The notes below the pieces were generated by a model. It saw only the letters and a list, made by a program, of their open reading frames with translations. It made no database searches and was not told where the DNA came from. From assembly GCA_963698775.1 (NCBI GenBank), contig CAVOSE010000009.1:204788-268787 (forward strand): a stretch of DNA of 64,000 nucleotides, written 5' to 3'. Both the position numbers and the translations under genes were made by a program. This document shows, piece after piece, positions 43,078-52,226 of this stretch; the first letter of the stretch is position 1; each line of letters opens with the position of its first letter. Origin of the DNA: Thiohalocapsa sp963698775 (GTDB lineage Bacteria > Pseudomonadota > Gammaproteobacteria > Chromatiales > Chromatiaceae).

Positions 43078-43650
43078 ATGACCGCCCCCGCCGTCGCTGC
43101 GCTTGATCCTTCGGTACGTTGGTATCGTGAGCTCATGTCGCAGGCCGCCGGGGACGGCAACGATCACGTCCTCGCCTGCATGATCGCCAACTGGCAGGCG
43201 GCCGACGGAGCGATGCCCGACTGGCTTGGCCTGGCGCCCGCGGCCTTTCGCTGCCTGATGGAACATCATTTTCTTGGCATTGGTCTCAATGCCGTTCGCG
43301 AGCTCGGGCGGCCCGTGCCGGAGGACCGCCGGGACGAGATCGATGAACTGGCGGCGTTAATGCTGCTCGATAAGGCGGGGGAATCGCCGTCCGAGGTTTG
43401 GATGGCGCACATCGTCGCGGCGGGCTGCATGGCGCCCGATCACCTCTGGCACGACCTCGGGCTTCGGTGCCGCGGTGATTTATCGGCGTTGATGCGCCGG
43501 AACTTCCCCGCCCTGGCAGCACGTAACGTCAAGGACATGAAGTGGAAACGCTTCCTGTACAAGCAGCTTTGCGAGGCTGAGGGCATCTATACCTGCCGCG
43601 CGCCTTCCTGCGATGAGTGCTCCGACTACCATGTTTGCTTTGGACCCTAG
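43078..43650 (+). CDS. nifQ: Molybdenum donor protein NifQ
   Basis: A 190-residue NifQ. The C-terminal CRAPSCDECSDYHVCFG gives the diagnostic C-x4-C-x2-C-x5-C cluster motif that binds a Mo-Fe-S cluster for FeMo-co. The upstream region has NFPALAARNVKDMKWKRFLY, also typical. The start is ATG 43078, two bases after the FeSII stop. Its end overlaps the draG frame. Confidence 0.94.
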   Translation: MTAPAVAALDPSVRWYRELMSQAAGDGNDHVLACMIANWQAADGAMPDWLGLAPAAFRCLMEHHFLGIGLNAVRELGRPVPEDRRDEIDELAALMLLDKAGESPSEVWMAHIVAAGCMAPDHLWHDLGLRCRGDLSALMRRNFPALAARNVKDMKWKRFLYKQLCEAEGIYTCRAPSCDECSDYHVCFGP

Positions 43651-44587
43651 CATCGAGCTGACGTCGTTGCTTTCGCCGGGTCCGCCCGGCGGAAGCGTGA
43701 AATCCCGGGCCGTGGGGGCCTATCTCGGGCTTGCCGTCGGAGATGCCCTCGGGGCAACCTTGGAGTTCATGACGCCGCGTGAAATCCGCCACGACTATGG
43801 CGTTCATCGCGAGATTCGGGGTGGCGGCTGGCTTCGATTGCGCGCCGGTCAAGTCACTGACGATACCGGCATGTCGCTGGCGCTTGGCAAGAGCATCATC
43901 GCGTCCGGCGCGGTGGATGCGGAATCGGCGGCCGACGCCTTCAGTGAGTGGATGCGCGGCAAGCCCGTGGATATTGGAAACACGGTCCGCCGTGGGATCT
44001 CACACTACCGACGTACCGGCGAGACGCAAGTCCCTGAAAGCGAACACGACGCCGGCAATGGTGCCTGTATGCGCTGCCTGCCCGTGGCCTTGGCCAAACT
44101 CGGTGCCGACGAGTGCGCGGTCGCGCGAGCGAATCGCCTGCAGTCGCACGTCACCCACAACAACACATTGGCCGATCAGGGGGCGTTGGCCGTCATCCGC
44201 ATGGTGCAATCCGCCATTCTGGTGGGCGATCGCGCAGCCCTCAAACGCCTCGCGGACGACTTGGTTGCCGTTGAGCCGCGGTATCGCTACGAAACTGGAC
44301 GTGTCGAGAACCCAAGCGGTTTCATTGTGGACACACTGCGCGCGGTGTTTCAGTCTCTGTTCGCGACCGATAGCTTCGAGTCCGCGCTGGTGGATGTGGT
44401 TAACCGTGGTGGCGACTCCGATACCACCGGTGCGATCCTCGGCATGATTGCTGGTGCCTTCTACGACGCGGCCACAATCCCTAAGCGTTGGTTGCGGGCC
44501 ATCGATGCCGATGTGGCCCTTGCCGTCGCGACGCAGGCGGAGTCGTTGTTGGCGCTATCGCCGTTTTGTCGGGGAGACGACCGATAG
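43613..44587 (+). CDS. draG: ADP-ribosyl-[dinitrogen reductase] hydrolase DraG
   Basis: DraG removes ADP-ribose from the Fe protein (NifH), reactivating nitrogenase after ammonium or dark switch-off. The 324-residue protein has GLAVGDALGATLEFMTP, TDDTGMSLALGKSI, HDAGNGACMRCLPVA and RGGDSDTTGAILGMIAGA; these Asp/Glu/Thr clusters bind two Mn ions. It may start at ATG 43613 or 43631, overlapping nifQ either way. The partner transferase DraT is not in the window. Confidence 0.94.
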   Translation: MSAPTTMFALDPSIELTSLLSPGPPGGSVKSRAVGAYLGLAVGDALGATLEFMTPREIRHDYGVHREIRGGGWLRLRAGQVTDDTGMSLALGKSIIASGAVDAESAADAFSEWMRGKPVDIGNTVRRGISHYRRTGETQVPESEHDAGNGACMRCLPVALAKLGADECAVARANRLQSHVTHNNTLADQGALAVIRMVQSAILVGDRAALKRLADDLVAVEPRYRYETGRVENPSGFIVDTLRAVFQSLFATDSFESALVDVVNRGGDSDTTGAILGMIAGAFYDAATIPKRWLRAIDADVALAVATQAESLLALSPFCRGDDR

Positions 44588-45064
44588 CGCTGCTAGCGTG
44601 ATGACCGGTTGTTTCAAACAGTATTCCGTCCCACTCGCCAACCTCCCGCTTTGGAGGATGCCCCGCAGCCGATGCCGGACTGGGGGGACGTCCTTGGCCA
44701 GCCCGAGCCCCACTTCGCCTTCGATCGGCGCATCGCCTGGTAGCCGCTATCATCGTGCGCCAGCGGATGCAGTCTTCCCCGTCCTGCGGCTGCCTGCCGC
44801 GCTTGTGAGCGCCCCGACAGCTCGTCCCATCGCCGGGTAAAGCGCGCTTGCGCTGACCACGAGGTTCGCCAGCCCTCTGCTGGGGCCTTGACCGATCGTC
44901 GCGCCCTCGTTAGGGTCATGCGGTAGGTGGCTCTAAGCCTCCAAGGGTAAGTGGATTTCCTAGCCGTGTTCTCGCATCAGTGAGGATGTCGCTCTTTTGG
45001 CCGTTCGGTGCGCGGAGATCGACACCCCATCGCGTTTCTTTCCCATCATCTCGCAGGTCTACTA
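44588..45064. other. Intergenic region after draG, no gene seen
   Basis: About 480 bases without a frame of recognisable protein. Short frames on both strands are Arg/Ser/Pro-rich and look random. No strong promoter or terminator for the carbonic anhydrase gene was found. Confidence 0.5.
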
Positions 45065-45778
45065 ATGACAAACCGCTTGTTCTCGACTTCGCTGGCTCTG
45101 TTGTTCCTGATCGCGGGGGCGGCGCACGCGGCGGACTTGCCGCCTGACCGACCTTATGTGACCTTTGGCGCGGCTGAGCAGGATGCGATGACACCGGCTA
45201 TGGCGATCGAAAAGCTCAAGGCAGGCAATCGTCGATTCGTCGAAGGAAAGATGCACAACCGTGACCTTTCGGCCCAGGCGCAGAGTACGTCGTCGGCCCA
45301 GTATCCGTTTGCAGTGGTACTCTCTTGTCTCGATTCTCGTTCGGCGCCAGAGATCATCTTCGATCAGGGTGTGGGCGATCTCTTCGTTGCTCGCGTGGCG
45401 GGCAACGTGATCAGCGACGACATGCTCGGGAGCTTCGAGTTCGCGACCAAGGTCTCTGGCTCAAAATTGATCGTGGTCATGGGCCACAGCGCATGCGGCG
45501 CCGTCATGGGCGCCTGTGATGGCGTCGAGCTTGGCCATATCACCGGGTTGTTGGCCAAGATCTTGCCCGCCGTGGAGTCGACGCCAGTCGCTGCTGATGC
45601 AGAGCGCAACTCGAGCAACGCCGACTTCGTCGCGGCCGTGACAGAGGCGAATGCCACGATGCAGGCGGCCGATACCCTGCGCCAGAGCCCGATCATCAAG
45701 GCCCTGGTCGACCAGGGCAAGCTCAAGGTCGTTCCGGCAATTCACAACCTCAGTACCGGCGAGGTCGAATTCCTTTAA
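45065..45778 (+). CDS. Periplasmic beta-carbonic anhydrase
   Basis: A 237-residue beta-class carbonic anhydrase interconverting CO2 and bicarbonate. A clear signal peptide (MTNRLFSTSLALLFLIAGAA, cleaved after AHA) places it in the periplasm. Zinc ligands are Cys88, His141 and Cys144, with the Asp90-Arg92 dyad in CLDSRSAPE. FVARVAGNVI and MGHSACGAVMGA are family blocks. The start is ATG 45065. It precedes an MscS-type channel gene by about 150 bases on the same strand. Confidence 0.94.
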   Translation: MTNRLFSTSLALLFLIAGAAHAADLPPDRPYVTFGAAEQDAMTPAMAIEKLKAGNRRFVEGKMHNRDLSAQAQSTSSAQYPFAVVLSCLDSRSAPEIIFDQGVGDLFVARVAGNVISDDMLGSFEFATKVSGSKLIVVMGHSACGAVMGACDGVELGHITGLLAKILPAVESTPVAADAERNSSNADFVAAVTEANATMQAADTLRQSPIIKALVDQGKLKVVPAIHNLSTGEVEFL

Positions 45779-45931
45779 GCGATTGCGGGCAGCTACCGCG
45801 GTTGCGCTCCTGCGCGCGCGGACAGTTAGGGGGCAGACCACCGATCTCTCTTCAATGAAGTTTCCACATGGCGCGAATGTCCCGCCTCGGCGATTCGCCA
45901 TCCGCGCACAAGCGCGACCTGCTTGGATACG

Positions 45932-47464
45932 ATGCCCCAATTCATTGACGAACTGACGCGAAACTACTGGTATGTGCTGCTTGGCGCGTTGCTGCTCTTT
46001 GGCGGCTGGCGAGTGCGCGCCCATGTGGTCGACGAGCATCCGTTGTCGGATCGCTTTCCCCGTACCAGTGCGGTGCTGGATCTGTTGGCGCTTCCTTTCT
46101 TGGTCATCATTGCCGGCAGTCTGCTGCGGGCGATCAACCGCCAAGTCGGCATCGAACAAGTCGATTTGGGCCTCTCCACGCTGACTTTGCTGGGGGTGTA
46201 CCTGGCGGAGGGTTGGGCATTGGGGCGAGTCGTCGAGGTGTGGCTCGCACACCGTGCGGAGAAGCGCCTGGGCGAACGGGTTCCGAAGCTGATGATCGGT
46301 CTCATTTACGGCTTCCTGCTGCTGCTCGCCACGGCCCTGTTCATGTGGCAGCAGGGTTATTCCTTTGCCGGTCTCTGGGTTTCCACCGGCGTTGCCGCCG
46401 CGGTGTTGGGTTTGGCACTGCAAAAAACCCTAGGCGATCTGTTCTCCGGTATTGCGTTGGGATTGGAGGGGCCGTTTCGAATCGGCGATTGGCTGCAGCT
46501 GAGCGATGGAACGCTCGGGCAAGTGATCGACATGAACTGGCGCGCGACCCATTTGCGGGCGTGGGACAACACAACGCATGTAATCCCGAACGCGCGCCTG
46601 GCCGGCGAAACGATCAATAACCTGCATGCCGACGACCACCTCTACGCCCCCTGGTACTTCGTCAAGATGCCGGCTGAGGTGGACCCGCGCTTTGCGACCG
46701 CATTGTTGCTCAATGCCGCGATGCGCTGCGAGAGCGTACTCAAGATGCCGAATCCGATTGTGCGCCTCGCCGATGCCACGAGCATTCCCTACAGCTACAT
46801 GGTCTGGGTGCACCTAAAGAACTATCCGGCCATGTTTCGCGGTCGCGAAGAACTGTTTCATCAGATTCATCGCGGGCTGCGGGAGGCGGGTATCGAGACA
46901 GCACCGCAGATTCACGAACTGCGCACGCGCCGCGCCCCTATCGCCAACGCCGAACTGCCCACGATCGAGCTCGCCCTGAAGAGTTTGGACTTTGCCGACA
47001 AGCTCACTGAAGCCGAATTGACTCAGCTCTCCGCGGGAGGTGAGTACCGTCACTTCAACACCGGCCATGTGCTGCTCGCCGAAGGCGCCGTCAGCGACGC
47101 GGTGTATGTGATCGCCGGCGGGCTTGTCGATACGGCAATTCGCCTGCCCGACGGCTCGCGCAAATTGGTCGAGATGCTAGAACCGGGTAAGCACTTCGGC
47201 ATCACGGCCATACTCACCACCGAGCCCACTTTCCTGGAGTTCATCGCCAAGACCGATGTCACGCTGGTCCGCATCGATCTCGAGTGCATACGCAGCATCG
47301 TCTCTTCCCGTCCGGAATTGGCGGATGTGCTCAGCCGCGTGATCAAGGAGCGGCTCGAAGCCGCGGAAGCGGCGCGCGTTGCCAGTCGCCAAACCGCCAA
47401 GCGACTCTCGCTGCGAGACATCAAACAGGGTATCGAGCGGCGTCTGCGCGGTCCGGTGCGCTAG
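45932..47464 (+). CDS. MscS-type mechanosensitive channel with cyclic-nucleotide-binding domain
   Basis: A 510-residue inner-membrane protein. Four or five N-terminal spans lead into the MscS pore helix and beta domain (GVAAAVLGLALQKTLGDLFS, GPFRIGDWLQL, NTTHVIPNARL, about 155-225), then the MscS C-terminal domain. After about residue 365 a cNMP-binding domain follows (GHVLLAEGAVSDAVYVIAGG, LEPGKHFGITAILTTEPT). Fusions of MscS with a cNMP domain occur in the McaP/SynCaK group and may couple osmotic release to nucleotide signals. The start is ATG 45932; a TTG at 45923 is an alternative. Confidence 0.9.
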   Translation: MPQFIDELTRNYWYVLLGALLLFGGWRVRAHVVDEHPLSDRFPRTSAVLDLLALPFLVIIAGSLLRAINRQVGIEQVDLGLSTLTLLGVYLAEGWALGRVVEVWLAHRAEKRLGERVPKLMIGLIYGFLLLLATALFMWQQGYSFAGLWVSTGVAAAVLGLALQKTLGDLFSGIALGLEGPFRIGDWLQLSDGTLGQVIDMNWRATHLRAWDNTTHVIPNARLAGETINNLHADDHLYAPWYFVKMPAEVDPRFATALLLNAAMRCESVLKMPNPIVRLADATSIPYSYMVWVHLKNYPAMFRGREELFHQIHRGLREAGIETAPQIHELRTRRAPIANAELPTIELALKSLDFADKLTEAELTQLSAGGEYRHFNTGHVLLAEGAVSDAVYVIAGGLVDTAIRLPDGSRKLVEMLEPGKHFGITAILTTEPTFLEFIAKTDVTLVRIDLECIRSIVSSRPELADVLSRVIKERLEAAEAARVASRQTAKRLSLRDIKQGIERRLRGPVR

Positions 47465-47695
47465 GCCGCGGTCTTTGCCGCCGCAAGCCTGGCCGGTCTG
47501 ACCATGTACTTGAGTTCGTCGCGCAACCCCAGATACAGCGCGACGCACATCGCGTGTTGTCGCTCTCGCTATTCCTCGGGAATTTCTCAGACTCGCCCGC
47601 CCGGATCGTTGCGGATTGATCCACCGGTTTATCGGGTGCCTGCGGCAAAGCCCGGCCTTGGGTCGTTCCGGGAGGCCGTGAAGCCCGCAGTCTGC

Positions 47696-47720
47696 CAGCA
47701 GCGGACGTTGACCGCTGCTG
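47696..47720. repeat. Hairpin CAGCAGCGG/CCGCTGCTG
   Basis: Perfect 9-base arms (CAGCAGCGG, CCGCTGCTG) around the loop ACGTTGA. It lies 17 bases before a 32-base palindrome, so the pair may belong to one extragenic repeat unit. Confidence 0.75.
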
Positions 47721-47737
47721 CGGCCTGCGTCAGCTTT

Positions 47738-47769
47738 CGACCCTTATGTAAAGCTTTACATAAGGGTCG
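47738..47769. repeat. Perfect 32-base palindrome with TTATGT...ACATAA core
   Basis: The left half CGACCCTTATGTAAAG is followed by its exact complement. The central 20 bases, TTATGTAAAGCTTTACATAA, share the layout TTATGT-N8-ACATAA with a site beside the tyrosine recombinase at 62032-62051. It may be a recombination site or a terminator. Confidence 0.8.
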
Positions 47770-48287
47770 GAAGCGGAAACTCATCGGCACCGCCGCGACG
47801 GACCGGTGCCGGCCAACTACAGAAACTGGTGTCTCGCCGGCCGACGTCCGCAATAGCGCGGACAGCGGACAGTCAATCGGACAGGGCCGCCTCCCTTTGC
47901 TCGACCCGCATTACCAGGCGTCACAGCTCGTATGGGTGGCTCCGACTCCTATACACCACTGGCGTGTCCACTTGTTCACGGGTGCCCGCCCCGACAGGCC
48001 GATGCGGGGATCTCGCTCGCTACCAAGTGCTCATAATGTCAGGTTGGATGCTGGGCTCGCGGCTCACGTGTACCCCGGCGGGACTACCACCCGCTAGAAC
48101 GCCCGGCCTTGCAAGACCGCGCCGGCCCCGTTGCTCGCTTTTCTTGCCCAATTGGACCCTGGCCGCTTTGCTCGCCGGCCATTTTTTTCGCTCGAGTGGA
48201 TCGGTTTGGCGCTTCCCCAGTTCTTCGCCGCGTGCCCTGGATATTCGCGGAGGGCAGCGATCGATCGAAGGCGATGTCCACTGTTGA

Positions 48288-48911
48288 TTATTCTCTCAAG
48301 GCGTCTTGGACAGCCCTCTTGAGTGCAGGGAGAAGGGATTCCGCGAACCATGGATTCTTCTTAATCCAGATATTGTTTCTCGGGCTGGGGTGGGGGAGCG
48401 GGATAACGCCCGCGCCATAGTCCTTCCAACCGCGAACTGTCTCGGTGAGGTTCCGCTGTGTATGCGGTAGATGCCACTCTTGCGCATACCGACCGATCAC
48501 GACGGTTAACCTGACGCTTTCCAGGTAGTGCATCAGCTGCGCTCGCCAGGCCTTCTCGCACTCGGGCCGCGGGGGCAAGTCTCCTGATTTTCCTGAGCCC
48601 GGGTAGCAGAAGCCCATCGGCATAATCGCGACCTTTGCGCGGTCGTAGAACGTCTCACTCGACACGCCCATCCAGTCCCGCAACCGATCGCCACTTGGGT
48701 CATCAAACGGCACGCCGGTTTCGTGAACACGTCGCCCTGGTGCCTGTCCCGCGATCAATATTCTGGCTTGCGGGTCGATCTGGATAACGGGCCTCGGGGC
48801 CAACGGCAGTGATTCCTCGCACAATCGACAATCCCGCACTGTTGCAACGAGCAGCTTGAACGACGCTTGATCGGCGACCCCAGATGGCATGGATCGAATC
48901 CTCAAGTTCAT
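48288..48911 (-). CDS. Uracil-DNA glycosylase family protein
   Basis: A 207-residue protein of the uracil-DNA glycosylase superfamily (single-domain UdgX/family 4-5-like group). It has ILIAGQAPGRRVHETGVPFD (motif 1, about 52-71), IMPMGFCYPGSGKSGDLPP, and IPLPHPSPRN, the HPSPRN motif that contacts DNA. A Cys pair (DCRLCEE) near residue 29 is where family 4/5 enzymes have iron-sulfur ligands, but not all four are evident. It starts at ATG 48911 or 48890. Exact subfamily and activity are uncertain. Confidence 0.8.
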   Translation of the reverse strand: MNLRIRSMPSGVADQASFKLLVATVRDCRLCEESLPLAPRPVIQIDPQARILIAGQAPGRRVHETGVPFDDPSGDRLRDWMGVSSETFYDRAKVAIMPMGFCYPGSGKSGDLPPRPECEKAWRAQLMHYLESVRLTVVIGRYAQEWHLPHTQRNLTETVRGWKDYGAGVIPLPHPSPRNNIWIKKNPWFAESLLPALKRAVQDALRE

Positions 48912-49072
48912 GCAACGTGCAGCTATAATGCGGCTTGTAGGCCTTGCTCAACGCGTCGTCGCAAACCGCGCGGCCGTCGTCTGTGCGCCGCCGGTTCGTC
49001 GCGGTGTGCCCCGTTGGGTAAGGGCGTGGACGGATGCCGGTTCGAGTTCAGCCCTGTCGCGAAGATCCACGA

Positions 49073-49621
49073 TCACCGGCCAGCGCGCAACGTGGGGTAG
49101 CTTTGAACGTAGACCCAGTCCGTCCCCTTGGCCGGGACATGGCAGCCAAGACAGTCGGTGCGAAAATCCTTCGCGACATTGGTGTCGAGCCCATCCGGCT
49201 TGAACAAAGCCCAGCCCCAACCTTCACCCCAGACGGGATTATCTGGGAATCGCCCGGTGGCGTCCTTCACCATGACGAACCACTGCTTGATGTTCGGGCT
49301 GGCCGAGTGCACGCCATCGCCGGTCGTGTAGTTGCCGACGTCCGACGAGCGCAGTTCCTTCACCAGCGTGGCACCGTCCGGGAAGCGCCCCGAGGCACGA
49401 TAGGCCGCGGCCGTCTCGGCTTCGGTGTAGACATCGTGAAAGCCGCTTGCTTCGCCCTCGGGCACGAACCACGAACCCAGATGCACCATCTTGAGGCGAA
49501 AGTCCTCGGGCAGCGCGATTTGACCGTCGGCATCGACGTATGGCGAGAAGTTGTCTTGGGCACGCGCCGTCAGCGGGGTCAGCAAGACAAGCCCCAGGGC
49601 GTAAACGATACGCCGGTTCAT
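49073..49621 (-). CDS. Cytochrome P460 family protein (copy 1)
   Basis: A 182-residue periplasmic c-type heme protein. Signal peptide to about residue 21 (ALGLVLLTPLTARA), then a P460-like beta domain (EDFRLKMVHLGSWFVPEGEA, FHDVYTEAETAAAYRASG, FPDGATLVKEL), and the heme-binding CLGCH at 157-161 near the C-terminus. Cytochrome P460 proteins cross-link a Lys to the heme and oxidise hydroxylamine; here the Lys in VKEL (about 88) is the candidate. Related proteins without the cross-link have other roles. It is a paralog of the next gene. Confidence 0.85.
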   Translation of the reverse strand: MNRRIVYALGLVLLTPLTARAQDNFSPYVDADGQIALPEDFRLKMVHLGSWFVPEGEASGFHDVYTEAETAAAYRASGRFPDGATLVKELRSSDVGNYTTGDGVHSASPNIKQWFVMVKDATGRFPDNPVWGEGWGWALFKPDGLDTNVAKDFRTDCLGCHVPAKGTDWVYVQSYPTLRAGR

Positions 49622-49765
49622 GTTCGGTCCAGGCATTTGGCACCTCGCTCTCGGCGGGACGGGCGTTTGCGGCCGCCCCTGGTTTGGTTCATCAATGACC
49701 GAAGTCGTTCTGGCGAGCCGGCTGGAGCGGCGGCACCGGCCTGGCTGCGATCAAGGAATACGCGG

Positions 49766-50356
49766 TCAGCGACCGACGGTGCCGTCATGCCCCGCGGCGG
49801 CCGCGGCCCGCAACACCGGGTAGTACTGCGTGAACACCCAGTCGGTCGCTGCGCTGGCCTGGTGGCAGGCGTTGCAGGTCTCGGTAGGGAATGCCGTGGC
49901 CGTGGCCTTCAGGGCCCCGCCGTCCGGGTCGGTGAAGCTGAACCAGGCCCAGTTGCCCGGCTCATCGGGGAACAGCTCTGCGCTCTTGATCTCCGCTTCC
50001 AGGCCGATGTACTCGCCCTGGAAGTAGCCCTTACCACTCACCGCCAGCTTGGAGCCGACGCTCACCAATTCCTTGACCAGGATGGTGCCGTCGCGGAACG
50101 TCCCGGTCTTCTTCCAGTGCGCAAAGCTCGCCGGGTCGATATAAACATTGTGGAACTCGGGAAACGGTGCCTTCCCGTCGTTCATATCGTTCGGGGTCAC
50201 CGGCGTCCCGACATAGACCCATTCGCGGTAGCCTTCGGGTCGCTGCAGGGTACCGTCGTCGTTGATCTTGAATGCCGTTTCAGCCTGGGCCAGGGTCGGG
50301 GCAGCCATGAGGGCGGCTAGTAGGACGGCAAACAAGCAATGCGTGGTCGTTCTCAT
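49766..50356 (-). CDS. Cytochrome P460 family protein (copy 2)
   Basis: A 196-residue paralog of the neighbour: signal peptide (MRTTTHCLFAVLLAALMAAP, cleaved near residue 25), PEGYREWVYVGTPVTPND, FHNVYIDPASFAHWKKTG, TFRDGTILVKEL, and CNACH at 161-165. Both share the FHxVY and VKEL blocks, so they arose by tandem duplication. The two genes probably form an operon (gap 144 bases), divergent from an AraC-type regulator. Confidence 0.87.
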   Translation of the reverse strand: MRTTTHCLFAVLLAALMAAPTLAQAETAFKINDDGTLQRPEGYREWVYVGTPVTPNDMNDGKAPFPEFHNVYIDPASFAHWKKTGTFRDGTILVKELVSVGSKLAVSGKGYFQGEYIGLEAEIKSAELFPDEPGNWAWFSFTDPDGGALKATATAFPTETCNACHQASAATDWVFTQYYPVLRAAAAAGHDGTVGR

Positions 50357-50526
50357 TGGAAAGGCGCTCCGATGGATAGGTGGTTCGTTGACGTCGGGGA
50401 CTGACTCTGCAAACGGTCCGCTCGACCGTTGGAGCGCAAGACTACATGACGACTTACGGTCGAACTATGCTCGAAAGTCTGTCATTGTTAGCGCTGCGTC
50501 CAAACAGCTCGATACAGACGCCCACC

Positions 50527-51447
50527 ATGAACCCGAGCAGCCAGATCCCGGACGACGCCCTGACCAGGCTGCTGGACCGGGTGCGCATCGACGCGAAGCT
50601 CTTCAAGCATCGGGACTACTGCGGTCAATGGGCAATCGACACCTCCGGCACGGGACTCGTCCCCTTCCATCTCATCGAAAGAGGTACGGGCTGGCTGCAT
50701 GTCGCGGGCGAGCCGCCGCAGCCGCTGCAGGCGGGGGATTTCGTGCTGTTTCCGCGCGACGTGCCGCAAGTGATCTCAGGCGAGTCCGTGCCGCCGCAAA
50801 CGCGCGCGTTCGATTTGGCGTCCACCGGTGACAACGACCACAACTTCGCCAGCATCCTGTGCGGCTTCTATGCGTTCCGCTCCGACGCCGTGGCAGCGCT
50901 GCTCAACGACCTGCCGGCGATCGTGCTGGTCAAGGACGCACGCCGGAATGCCGCCACGGCCAGTATCGGCTGCGTGATCGACGCCGCGCTGGTGGAACTG
51001 GATCATGATTATCCGGGACGCAGCGCCGCGCTGCGCGACCTGGCGCGGCTGCTGTTCCTCAATGTCCTGCGAGATCGCATCGCCCGGGGCCTTTCGGGGC
51101 AGTTCCTGGCCGCACTCGGGGATCCGCAGATCGGCAAGGCACTGAGCCTGATGCATGCCGATTTCGCTCGAGATCTGAGTCTGGAGGCGCTGGCCCGCCA
51201 TGCCGGAATGAGTCGGTCGGCCTTCGCCGACAAGTTCCGCACCCTGGTTGGAACGACTCCGGCCAAATACCTCACCGCTTGGCGCATGCAAGAAGCCGCG
51301 TCGCTGCTGCAAGAGTCCCGGCTCAGTGTTGAACAGATCGCCGAGGCTTGCGGATACGGCTCGCACGTTGCCTTCCGCAAGGCGTTCAAGGCTACCCAGG
51401 GCATGACCCCAAACCAAGTGCGCAAAAGCGCTGGAAAATCGGGCTGA
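50527..51447 (+). CDS. AraC family transcriptional regulator
   Basis: A 306-residue regulator. An N-terminal cupin-type sensor domain (about 15-185; HLIERGTGWLHVAGEPPQPL, LQAGDFVLFPRDVPQVISGE) precedes the double helix-turn-helix (about 205-300) with SLEALARHAGMSRSAFADKF, TPAKYLTAWRMQEAASLL and VAFRKAFKATQGMTPNQVRK. This cupin_6 type often controls adjacent genes. It is divergent from the cytochrome P460 pair and likely controls it. ATG 50527 is chosen because the family begins near here; ATG 50446 is upstream. Confidence 0.88.
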   Translation: MNPSSQIPDDALTRLLDRVRIDAKLFKHRDYCGQWAIDTSGTGLVPFHLIERGTGWLHVAGEPPQPLQAGDFVLFPRDVPQVISGESVPPQTRAFDLASTGDNDHNFASILCGFYAFRSDAVAALLNDLPAIVLVKDARRNAATASIGCVIDAALVELDHDYPGRSAALRDLARLLFLNVLRDRIARGLSGQFLAALGDPQIGKALSLMHADFARDLSLEALARHAGMSRSAFADKFRTLVGTTPAKYLTAWRMQEAASLLQESRLSVEQIAEACGYGSHVAFRKAFKATQGMTPNQVRKSAGKSG

Positions 51448-52226
51448 CGGTCGCGGAGCGGTTCTGTCCCGCGACATGAAGCGCTTGCTTCATCGTAAAG
51501 GTTCTCGTCCTTCAGAGGCTCCGACACGGCCAGCGGCAGCACAAAAGCAAATCGCGCGCCGAGATCAGTTGGCCAAGCATCGTCACGCGACCGAGGCGCT
51601 CCCAGCGGGTGCGCAGCAACGCGCTCAAGGCAGTGATCGTGCTGGTGCGCTTGCCGATCGTTACAGCAGTTTGAGTTGATGACGAGGCTAGCGCGTGCGG
51701 GATGTGACAGGAGGCGAGCGCGGGCGGGATGTGCCGTCAACACGCAGCGGCGGGGCTGACTGTCTGGAGGTCGCGAGCGGTACAAGCGCGCGCGTGCCGG
51801 GTTGCTGGGACGAACGTCTGTGGGGCACAGCGAGCCGCCGGGAGATGAGGGCGGCTCCACTGTCTCCTGCAGCAGAGCGGCGACGGTCTCCAGGCGATGC
51901 GCATGCCAAACTCGAAGTCAGGCTCGGGTTGGCCGAGGACGTCTTAGTCGGGCATCGGCTGGGGTCATCCTCCCAAGCGGCCGCCTTGCGTGGGCGAGAT
52001 CGGCGTGTCAGTGATGAACATGACGATTCTCGCAATGTCCGCTCTGGGTTGCATTGCCGCCGTCGTTGCTCGCCGAGCCGATGGCCGCAGTGGGTCGAAA
52101 CCGGTCCTGCCTCCTACTTCCGCGACGGTTTCTCGATGTGATAAAGCTTACCGATCTCAAGGAGAGTGAATCCTAGAAGTTTGCGACGGGCTAATGTTGG
52201 AAACAACAGCAGGCCACCGCTCTCGG
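51448..52226. other. Intergenic region, no gene recognised; contains dispersed repeat
   Basis: About 780 bases after the AraC gene. Frames on either strand (for example a minus-strand frame 51009-51860 that continues antisense into the AraC gene) are Arg/Ser/Pro-rich without family similarity. The region ends with the dispersed 69-base repeat at 52032-52100 and a short A/T-richer stretch. Confidence 0.5.
52032..52100. repeat. Dispersed 69-base repeat, copy A
   Basis: It begins GCAATGTCCGCTCTGGGTTG and ends GTGGGTCGAAA. It matches 61057-61125 at 62 of 69 positions by eye, with no gaps. Confidence 0.85.

Larger units (their letters stand above)
47465..48287. other. Long intergenic region with palindromes, no gene seen
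   Basis: Some 820 bases between the MscS gene and the convergent glycosylase gene. It holds two strong inverted repeats (annotated separately) and a GTCCGC/GGTCGGAAGCGG-type sequence like the dispersed repeats at 52 and 61 kb. Possible frames look random, and no RNA gene was recognised. Confidence 0.5.

Noticed and set aside
44588..45064. Possible draT remnant downstream of draG
   Set aside because: No ADP-ribosyltransferase motifs in any frame.
45461..46423. Minus-strand 320-codon frame opposite the carbonic anhydrase and channel genes
   Set aside because: It is Gln/Arg-rich antisense sequence of two well-supported genes.
48936..49070. tRNA-like GGTTCGAGTTC stretch near 49040
   Set aside because: Only the T-loop-like bases fit; no acceptor or anticodon stem can be drawn around it.
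49034..50320. Plus-strand 428-codon open frame across both cytochrome P460 genes
   Set aside because: It runs antisense to two genes with signal peptides and CxxCH motifs, and shows no recognisable protein features itself.
51009..51860. Minus-strand 283-codon frame at 51.0-51.9 kb
   Set aside because: Half of it is antisense to the AraC DNA-binding domain and the rest is Arg/Ser/Pro-rich with no motif.
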